Source: Bog-473 sp963817735
GTDB lineage: Bacteria > Actinomycetota > Acidimicrobiia > Acidimicrobiales > RAAP-2
NCBI GenBank assembly: GCA_963817735.1
Contig: CAWFPP010000006.1
Location: forward strand, 49,741-113,740
DNA length: 64,000 bases
Direction: 5' to 3'
The notes under the pieces were generated by a model, which did not search any database, was not told the origin of the DNA, and saw only the letters and a list, made by a program, of their open reading frames with translations. The position numbers and the translations under genes were made by a program. The first letter of the stretch is position 1. Each line of letters begins with the position of its first letter. Shown in pieces: positions 58,171 to 64,000 of this stretch.

Positions 58171-58269
58171 GCTGAGTACGATCCCTATTCGGGCAAAGCC
58201 AGCTACAACGGGGTGGGCAACTTCGCCACGTCTACTTTCTCGGCGATGACGATCCGCGTGCCCAAGTAG
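58171..58269 (+). pseudogene. Possible orphan C-terminal gene fragment
   Basis: Reading from 58171 to the TAG at 58267-58269 gives a protein-like segment ('EYDPYSGKASYNGVGNF', ending 'MTIRVPK') with no clear start. It is less GC-rich than its surroundings and lies between a membrane protein gene and the propeller gene. It might be a gene remnant, or chance. Confidence 0.2.
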
Positions 58270-58275
58270 TCGAAT

Positions 58276-59874
58276 TCACCGGGAGGCTTTGACGCCGCGG
58301 CGCCGCCCCAGGAGCCAGGTCAGAAGACCTAGGACGACGAGCCCACCGACGATGGCGGCCGCAACGACCCAGGGACTGGCTCCTCGCTGTTGCGCGGGGA
58401 GCGCCATCGTGGATGTCGTCGTCGAGCTCGCGGTGGTAGTGGTCGTGCGAGCGGGTGCGGGACCGGACGAGGTGGCTCTGAAGGCCACGACGCGTTCCGC
58501 CGAAGGTGCGAGCAGGAGACCAGCGCCCACGGAAGGGGTGGGGAAGTGGTTGGCCGGGGCACCGATCGTCGCTTGATCCTCGACAGCACCGGAAGCCGGG
58601 TTGAGGCCGTAGAGAACGCCGTTCGAGCCGATGGTCCAGACGAGTCCACCGGCCATGATGGGCGGCCCGCCGCCGACCGACGAACTCCAGAGCGGACGGA
58701 GCCCGGCGGGGGAGTCCGTGGTCTGCACAGCGATGGGCCCGCTCAGGCAGGGCAGGTAGACGGTCAAGCCCTCGACGGCGAGGCCACCGTCGATGACGGT
58801 GCCGCAGGCATCATGGAGCTGTGCCTGTTGACCGCCGATACCGCCCAGGCTCGATCCGTTCAGCAGGAAGACAGTGCGCGACTTGGAGGCAGCCACCACC
58901 TGACCGTCGGAGAGCAGCGCCACGCTGGTCGAGAAGTCGAGATCGTGGGCGTTGTCGGACGGCCACGATGACGGGGCGAAGTACTGCTTGAGCGTGAGGG
59001 ACGGCGAGAGCTCGAGCACCGAGTCGCTGTCGTCGTAGGCCCGGCTCGATGAGGTGACCGATCCGTTGCCCGCGGTGACCCAGATGTTGCCGTCGCTATC
59101 GACCACCGGGGCGGCCCCGCCCATCCACACGGCGCCCTGACTGTCGCCGGTAGCCGAGTCAACCTCGAAAGTTTCCGGCGCACCGCCGGCCTCAGGCACC
59201 GACATGACCCAACCGTGGTAAGTCGAGCAGTCTCCGAAGTTCCCGCCGTATCCGAAGACGACATGCCCGGCATCGAGCGTCAGACCGGTGCGCTGCAGAA
59301 GCGCGGCTGTAGCGGAGCCTGCCGGATCCACATTCTGGTTCAACTCGGCCTTCCCGGTGGCCGTGCTCAGCCCGACCAGCTGGTGCGCTGGCCTGTCATT
59401 GACCAGTTCGTCTGCCACCACGAACAGTTCTGCGCGCGTCTGATCAATTACGGGCGTGCCGGTGATGCCGAGGGTGGGCGAAATGTCGCCGCACGGAAGG
59501 GAGCCCGACGGCACGGGCGCACCCAGGTGAGTTGACCACAGCACGGCGCCGGTGGTCGCCGAGAGGGCGTAGACGGTGTCGTTCTCGGTCGCGACGAAGA
59601 CCCGCCCGCTGGACACGAGCGGCTCACCATAGAGCTGGCCATCGAGAGCGGGTGAGGTCCAGGCGGGGGAGGAGACGTTCACGGATGCAATCGATGTGGC
59701 CACCCCGCTTCCCTCGACGTCGCCGTGGTAGACGATCCAAGGCTGCGGGCTGACCGCGGGCGAGGTCGTCAGGGTCGTGGCCGCGGTGGCGAGAGTGTTT
59801 CCGCCCGCGGCGAGTACAAGCAGCATCACGGCGGCCGCGGTGGTGCTGTGACGTGCGCCGGAGACTCGCCTCAT
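58276..59874 (-). CDS. Secreted, membrane-anchored PQQ-like beta-propeller protein
   Basis: 532 residues. A signal peptide ('AAAVMLLVLAAGGNTLATAATT') leads into repeats with 'GQLYGEPLVSSGRVFVATENDTVYALSATTGAVLWST', the PQQ/YWTD-like propeller blade. A Thr/Ser-rich stretch, then a membrane helix ('WVVAAAIVGGLVVLGLLTWLLG') and a basic tail follow. It has no sortase motif, so the helix is the anchor. Ligand unknown. Confidence 0.8.
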   Translation of the reverse strand: MRRVSGARHSTTAAAVMLLVLAAGGNTLATAATTLTTSPAVSPQPWIVYHGDVEGSGVATSIASVNVSSPAWTSPALDGQLYGEPLVSSGRVFVATENDTVYALSATTGAVLWSTHLGAPVPSGSLPCGDISPTLGITGTPVIDQTRAELFVVADELVNDRPAHQLVGLSTATGKAELNQNVDPAGSATAALLQRTGLTLDAGHVVFGYGGNFGDCSTYHGWVMSVPEAGGAPETFEVDSATGDSQGAVWMGGAAPVVDSDGNIWVTAGNGSVTSSSRAYDDSDSVLELSPSLTLKQYFAPSSWPSDNAHDLDFSTSVALLSDGQVVAASKSRTVFLLNGSSLGGIGGQQAQLHDACGTVIDGGLAVEGLTVYLPCLSGPIAVQTTDSPAGLRPLWSSSVGGGPPIMAGGLVWTIGSNGVLYGLNPASGAVEDQATIGAPANHFPTPSVGAGLLLAPSAERVVAFRATSSGPAPARTTTTTASSTTTSTMALPAQQRGASPWVVAAAIVGGLVVLGLLTWLLGRRRGVKASR

Positions 59875-59905
59875 CCTGCGCGAGCCACCGTTCTCGGCCC
59901 TGGCG

Positions 59906-61249
59906 TCAGAACGTGGCCGTGCGGCCGCGGCGGCGGAGTGTCGCGTCGACGGCCACGGCGACGATCAGCACGACGGCGGTGGCGACGTCGGTCCCGGCGG
60001 TGCTGATGTTGAGGAGGTCGAGACCATTGGTGAGGGCGGCAATGACGAGTCCGCCCAGCACCGGGTGGATCGCCTTGCCGTATCCGCCTGCGAGGCTGGC
60101 TCCACCGATGACGGCCGCGGCCACGGCGAAGAGCACGTACGTGCCTCCATCGAAGCCGATGGAGATCGATCCGAGGCGTGACGCGTACACGAGCGCCGCC
60201 AGACCCGACACGAAGCTGCAGAGGCCGAAGGCAACGGTACGGACGAGGTTGACGTTGATGCCCGCTCGGCGGGCTGCTTCGGGGCTCGCTCCTATGGCAT
60301 AGATGTACCGGCCAAGTTTCGTTCGTCCGAGTAGCGCGGTCTGCAGGAACAGAATCACAATCACGAACGGGATCACGAAGGGCACCCCCTGCAGTGTTGT
60401 CAGGGCCCCGCGGTTGAGGTTGCAGACGTAGACGAGGGCGGAACCGGCGATGGCGACGCCGACGATGGTGAAGATGGTCACGCTGAGTGGCGGCGCGCTA
60501 AGACCATGCTTGCGGCGGTTCGCCGCCCGCACCAGCATCATGAGCGCGAATGCGGCCACGATGACGATCATGAGCACCCAGCCGGCCCAGACCGTCATGT
60601 TTCCGTTGACCAGGTTGTAGATCACGTCGTTGGAGACGCGCAGCACGCCACCAGTCGACCCCTTGTCGAAGTCGAACACGAAGATGAGCACGCCCTGCCA
60701 ACCGAGAAGTCCAGCCAAGGTGACGACGAAGGACGGGATCTTCAGCCTGGTGATCAGCGTGCCTTGGAACAGCCCGATGGCTCCGGCCGCCAGCATGCCC
60801 ACGATCACGCCCGCCCACCAGGGCCAGTTGTACGGCGGCGAGATCAACCCGATAGTGATGGTGGCTCCCACCGCCCCCACGAATCCGACGGACAGGTCGA
60901 TGTCTCCCATCAGGAGCGCGAACAGCTCGCCCATGCCCAACAGTATGAAGAACGTCGATTGCACCAGCAGGTTGACGATGTTGCCCGAGGAGAGAAAGAC
61001 GTGGGATTGAATCTGGAAGAAGATGCAGATGACGATGAGTCCGACGATGATCGGGAGAGCGCCGCTCTCGCCGTTGCGTATGCGCTTCCACCAGGCCTTC
61101 AGATAGTCACCGAGGGATTCGGCCAGGACATCGGGTGCAAGGACGACGAGGGCGTCCCCTGTGATCGCGCCGCCCGGAGTAGCGACGTCCGCCGATGGAC
61201 CCTCGGGATCTCCGCTAGGTGCCGCCGGGTCGTCGATCGTGTCCGTCAT
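59906..61249 (-). CDS. xylH: Sugar ABC transporter permease (XylH-like)
   Basis: 447 residues with many membrane helices and a long polar N-terminus. 'IDLSVGFVGAVGATITIGL', 'GLFQGTLITRLKIPSFVVTLAGLLGWQG' and 'GASPEAARRAGINVNLVRTVAFGLCS' are typical of the RbsC/XylH branch. It forms the channel of the importer encoded with XylF and XylG; it starts seven bases after the ATPase. Confidence 0.88.
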   Translation of the reverse strand: MTDTIDDPAAPSGDPEGPSADVATPGGAITGDALVVLAPDVLAESLGDYLKAWWKRIRNGESGALPIIVGLIVICIFFQIQSHVFLSSGNIVNLLVQSTFFILLGMGELFALLMGDIDLSVGFVGAVGATITIGLISPPYNWPWWAGVIVGMLAAGAIGLFQGTLITRLKIPSFVVTLAGLLGWQGVLIFVFDFDKGSTGGVLRVSNDVIYNLVNGNMTVWAGWVLMIVIVAAFALMMLVRAANRRKHGLSAPPLSVTIFTIVGVAIAGSALVYVCNLNRGALTTLQGVPFVIPFVIVILFLQTALLGRTKLGRYIYAIGASPEAARRAGINVNLVRTVAFGLCSFVSGLAALVYASRLGSISIGFDGGTYVLFAVAAAVIGGASLAGGYGKAIHPVLGGLVIAALTNGLDLLNISTAGTDVATAVVLIVAVAVDATLRRRGRTATF

Positions 61250-61256
61250 CGCCCGC

Positions 61257-62012
61257 TCACACCTCTGTTCGCGCCGATTGACCCGTCGTCATGTAGTCAA
61301 CGACGACTTGACGGTCGAACTCCGAAGCAGGGCCAGTGGCTACCATCTGTCCGAGGTACAGCACGGCGATCATGTCGGCCACCTGGAAGACGTCATTCAG
61401 GTTGTGCGAAATGACGATGACTGCGGTCCCCTGCTCTGAGAGGCGTTTGATGAGACCCAGCACCATCTCGGTCTGCGCCACGCCGAGGGCGGCCGTGGGC
61501 TCGTCCATGATGACGAGCTTGGCAGCCGACATGACCGCCTTGGCGACCGCCACGGACTGGCGCTGCCCACCGGACAATGAGGCGACCGGCTGGCGGATGG
61601 AACGCACCGTCGTGACGTGGAGCCCGGCGAGCGTCTGGCGCGCGGTGAGCTCCATGGAGACCTCGTCGAGAAGCCCGTGGCGCATTACCTCATGGCCGAG
61701 GAACATGTTCTGGACGATGTCAAGGTTGTCGCAGAGCGCAAGGTCCTGGTAGATCGTCGTGATCCCCAGGGCCTCAGCATCGTTCGGGCTGTGGATGTGT
61801 GCCGGCTGACCTTCCCAGAAGATCTGCCCTTCCGTGGGCTCCCAGAGCCCGGAAATGGTCTTGATCAGCACTGACTTCCCTGCGCCGTTGTCGCCAGCCA
61901 GCGCCGTGACCTTTGCTGCGGGCACCTTGAGGTTGACGCTGCTGAGCGCCCGGACCGCTCCGAACACCTTGCTGACGCCCCGTAATTCCAGCAGCGGCGC
62001 ACCCTCGGTCAT
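61257..62012 (-). CDS. xylG: Sugar ABC transporter ATPase (XylG-like, single domain)
   Basis: 251 residues, one ABC domain: Walker A 'GDNGAGKSVLIK', signature 'SLSGGQRQSV', Walker B 'LVIMDEPTAALG' and 'VISHNLND'. Enterobacterial XylG has two fused ABC domains (about 500 residues); this is half, as in some actinobacterial sets, so a dimer would be needed. The ATG follows aggggggt. It lies 138 bases after xylF with a strong hairpin between. Confidence 0.88.
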   Translation of the reverse strand: MTEGAPLLELRGVSKVFGAVRALSSVNLKVPAAKVTALAGDNGAGKSVLIKTISGLWEPTEGQIFWEGQPAHIHSPNDAEALGITTIYQDLALCDNLDIVQNMFLGHEVMRHGLLDEVSMELTARQTLAGLHVTTVRSIRQPVASLSGGQRQSVAVAKAVMSAAKLVIMDEPTAALGVAQTEMVLGLIKRLSEQGTAVIVISHNLNDVFQVADMIAVLYLGQMVATGPASEFDRQVVVDYMTTGQSARTEV

Positions 62013-62057
62013 GTTGGCACCCCCCTAGAGCGACTGTCGGGACGGGGCTCCCAGCGA

Positions 62058-62092
62058 CCGACCCCCCGCCTCAAATCGGGGCGGGGGGTCGG
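62058..62092 (-). promoter_or_regulatory. Intercistronic hairpin between xylF and xylG
   Basis: A perfect 13-bp GC-rich stem (arms 62058-62070 and 62080-62092, loop of nine) without T-run. Such hairpins after substrate-binding-protein genes stabilise the upstream mRNA and lower transcription of the rest, giving excess binding protein. Confidence 0.6.
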
Positions 62093-62150
62093 GCTCGAAG
62101 CTTTTCGATGGCTCGACAATACCCAGCCGGGCCTGCCGAGCCAATAACAG

Positions 62151-63347
62151 TTACGGCGTGATGCCCGCCGCCGTGCAGTCAGCGGCGTAAGAGCCCGCGC
62201 AGAGCTGCGAGGCCGGGACGAAGTTGTCCTTGATCACCGTGGCGTTCATGTTCTTCGTGGTGACCCACTTGGGCGTCTCCAAGACGGAGGGCACGCTGAC
62301 GCTCGCCGTCGTGTCCTCGGTCTTGCCGTTCACCAATGACTTGGGTGGCGTCTTGCCGGCCCGCAGGTACAGGGCCAGCGCGACGGCGGCCTGCGCCTCC
62401 AGGTAGATCGGCTTGTACACGGTGCCGCACTGGTAACCCGAGAGTATGTTCTGCAGGCCGGTCAGCGAGGCGTCTTGACCGGTGGTCGGGAAGGTCTTGG
62501 GCTTGACGTGCTGGGTCTGCAGGTAGGTGATGATCGGTGCGCCCGTCTCGTCGTTGGGGATCAAGGCCGCGTTGACATTGGGGTGCGCCGTGTAGACGGC
62601 CTGGAACTCGGTCTCGGCCGTCGGCGGGTCCCACGTGCCGGCCGTGTGTGCCACGGCGGTCCACTTGCCGTTCTTGAAGTAGGGATTGATGACCGAGTCG
62701 TAGCCCTGGGCGAACAGCGTGGCGTTATTGTCCGTCACCGCGCCGTGCATGACGACGACCTGCGGCTTCGAGACGTGCCAGGCGGAGACGCAGCTCACGA
62801 GGCCCTCGCCCATGACCTTGCCCACCGTCACGTTGTTGAAGCTCACGTAGTAGGCGCGGCTCCCGCCGAGGGTCAGGCGGTCGTAGTCGATGACCTTGAC
62901 CCCACGCGACTTCGCGTAGCTCTCAATCTGCGTTCCGACGCCCGAGTCGAGCGGGTCGACCAGCAGCACCGTGGCGCCGTTCGAGATGTCGGTCTGGGCA
63001 TCGGTGAGCTGCGTGGCGTCACTCCCGAGGGCGTTCTGCACCACGAAGTTCGAGGAGCTCACCCCGGCGGTCGTGAGCGCCTTGGTGATGTCCGGCGCGT
63101 CGAACTCGACATACCGAGTCGAACTGACCGTGTCGGGCAGGATCGCCGCGACCTTCCCCTTCCCGGCCGCGGCCAGGGACTTGAACTGCTTCATGAATGA
63201 GAAGCTGTTATTGAACGAGCTGGTCGAGACGTTGGACGGTGTCGTGGCACGGATTGAAGCCGAAGCCCCGCCCCCGCCAATACCGGCCAGTGTCGCCGAC
63301 ATCGCGAGGGATAGCCCCCCGAGCATGCCTGCCTTAGCGAAACGCAC
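62151..63347 (-). CDS. xylF: Xylose-type sugar ABC transporter binding protein
   Basis: 398 residues from a GTG with aaggaga. A signal peptide ('GGLSLAMSATLAGIGGGGASA') precedes a periplasmic-binding fold. 'IDYDRLTLGGSRAYYVSFNNVTVGKVMGEGL', 'GAVTDNNATLFAQGYDSV', 'NDETGAPIITYL' and 'TTGQDASLTGLQNILSG' parallel XylF. It captures a pentose, probably xylose, outside the membrane. It is the first gene of the importer operon. Confidence 0.85.
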   Translation of the reverse strand: MRFAKAGMLGGLSLAMSATLAGIGGGGASASIRATTPSNVSTSSFNNSFSFMKQFKSLAAAGKGKVAAILPDTVSSTRYVEFDAPDITKALTTAGVSSSNFVVQNALGSDATQLTDAQTDISNGATVLLVDPLDSGVGTQIESYAKSRGVKVIDYDRLTLGGSRAYYVSFNNVTVGKVMGEGLVSCVSAWHVSKPQVVVMHGAVTDNNATLFAQGYDSVINPYFKNGKWTAVAHTAGTWDPPTAETEFQAVYTAHPNVNAALIPNDETGAPIITYLQTQHVKPKTFPTTGQDASLTGLQNILSGYQCGTVYKPIYLEAQAAVALALYLRAGKTPPKSLVNGKTEDTTASVSVPSVLETPKWVTTKNMNATVIKDNFVPASQLCAGSYAADCTAAGITP

Positions 63348-63424
63348 GTTGTCTCCTTTGGTCCTGGATCGCCGCCCGGGCGAGTCCCCTAATCCTGCAT
63401 GCACCCCACCGGCGGCGGGTTGGA

Positions 63425-63457
63425 TTGCATTCTTGTTGCAAATTGAGGAACGTTATA
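63425..63457 (-). promoter_or_regulatory. xylF promoter region with inverted repeat
   Basis: TATAAC on the minus strand (plus-strand 63452-63457) is a good -10. Just downstream of it, ttgca-N7-tgcaa (63425-63441) is an inverted repeat suited to a repressor; the -35 is poor. The neighbouring ROK remnant may once have belonged to this control system. Confidence 0.45.
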
Positions 63458-63929
63458 GAGGACAAAGGTCCTTTTGCTGGGCACAGCATGTGAACAGGCG
63501 TAAGTCGATGACCGTGTGCCCCACTTCTCCCAGCGAGCGTCTTCGCAAACAAGGCGACCATGGTGGACCATGCCGGCTCCGATTCCGGTGGAGATGGTCA
63601 GATAGGCGATGTCGGTCTTCCTCTCTCCGGCACCGAAGTCGGTCTCGCCCACGGCGGCCAGATCGGCATCGTTGGCGATGCCGACCGGCAGACCGAGATG
63701 GGCCGTGAGCCGGCTCCTCGACGGTTGCTCGGGGCACTGCTGTGGGAGGTGCGGCGCCCAGAGGAGCCAGCCAGCGGCGTAGTCGACCACGCCGGGCAGC
63801 CCGACGACCGCATGCGTCGCCGCACCATGTCCACGTTCGGCCGCCACGGTGGCGATGAGGTCTGTCAGCGACGCCCGGGACGCGCATCTGCGTCCCGGCG
63901 ACATCGGCGGCCAGGACAGGCCGTGTCAT
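63453..63929 (-). pseudogene. Decayed ROK-family gene
   Basis: The start 'MTRPVLAADVAGTQMR' is in one frame, then 'HAVVGLPGVVDYAAGWLLWAP' and 'IANDADLAAVGETDFGAGER' with 'TISTGIGAGMVHHGRLV' in another, then 'GEVGHTVIDL' in a third. These are ROK kinase/repressor elements in order. At least two frameshifts occur, and the C-terminus, including the zinc motif, is missing. It ends where the xylF promoter begins, so it may be a lost sugar kinase or repressor. The last 70 bases of the window show no gene. Confidence 0.6.
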
Positions 63930-64000
63930 CGCCGGATCCTCAAGCCCGCCGCCCGCCTTCCTGACTTCTCTTGTACAGCGGGCCGCTATGCCGGCGTCGC

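Noticed and set aside
58276..58420. Sortase motif at the end of the propeller protein
   Set aside because: 'LPAQQ' before the membrane helix does not match LPxTG, and no sortase gene is nearby.
1..64000. CRISPR arrays, tRNA or rRNA genes, integrase or phage genes
   Set aside because: No short regular repeats with spacers, no tRNA-like T-loop and acceptor pairs in the gaps, and no phage or transposase proteins were seen.

Overview
This is a high-GC actinobacterial chromosome segment, most likely from the class Acidimicrobiia or a close relative. The reasons are a PimB-type mannosyltransferase next to a SRPBCC gene and an ROK kinase, F420-type enzymes, DinB proteins of the mycothiol-transferase type, an NlpC/P60 protein with 'GYWLVASDGG' repeats, many GTG/TTG starts, and many genes with a TAnnnT hexamer 6-9 bases before the start codon and no ribosome binding site (probable leaderless transcripts). 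No rRNA, tRNA, CRISPR array or prophage was seen. The assignment rests on gene content read by eye.

Layout. 0-8 kb: small proteins, pimB, SRPBCC, ROK glucokinase, F420-type oxidoreductase, aminotransferase, SMP-30 hydrolase and acyltransferase; part of this looks like the phosphatidylinositol-mannoside neighbourhood of other actinobacteria. 8-10.5 kb: a translationally overlapped operon of SDR, queA and a SufR-like Fe-S regulator, with a candidate operator at its promoter. 10.7-15.4 kb: a seven-domain Ig-repeat surface protein and glycerol kinase. 15.5-22.2 kb: an NrdR-controlled class II (B12) ribonucleotide reductase gene interrupted by three inteins, two of them immediately before catalytic cysteines. 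22.4-24.7 kb: TetR regulator, methyltransferase, tautomerase and a small membrane protein. 24.8-27.9 kb: an arsenic operon (arsR, arsI, arsenical-type aquaporin, FAD/NAD(P) oxidoreductase). 28-29.7 kb: a DrrAB-like ABC exporter whose permease has a frameshift. 30-32.5 kb: a second copy of the small membrane protein, then a long structured leader with a proline-rich upstream ORF, a 44-codon ORF and an Nramp-family transporter with a non-canonical metal site.

32.5-39.3 kb: adenylate kinase-like protein, FAD monooxygenase, epoxide-hydrolase-like protein, F420/PPOX protein, repeat-bearing NlpC/P60 hydrolase, a membrane protein with a RodZ-like tail, DinB and a secreted protein. 39.5-46.4 kb: a catabolic cluster (SDR, two paralogous amidohydrolases around an acetoacetate-decarboxylase-like gene, methyltransferase, enoyl-reductase-like SDR, acyl-CoA dehydrogenase). 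46.4-58.1 kb: NDH-2, Nudix, SnoaL-like, aldo/keto reductase, arfB, surE, aldose epimerase, SDR, DUF2236, ketopantoate-reductase-like, DinB, arylsulfatase and a small membrane protein. 58.3-64 kb: a secreted beta-propeller protein, a xylose-type ABC importer (xylF-xylG-xylH) and a decayed ROK gene.

The points most worth following up are the triple-intein NrdJ with its paired NrdR boxes, the attenuator-like leader of the Nramp-family gene, the arsenic operon with a channel in place of a pump, and the widespread leaderless promoter pattern.
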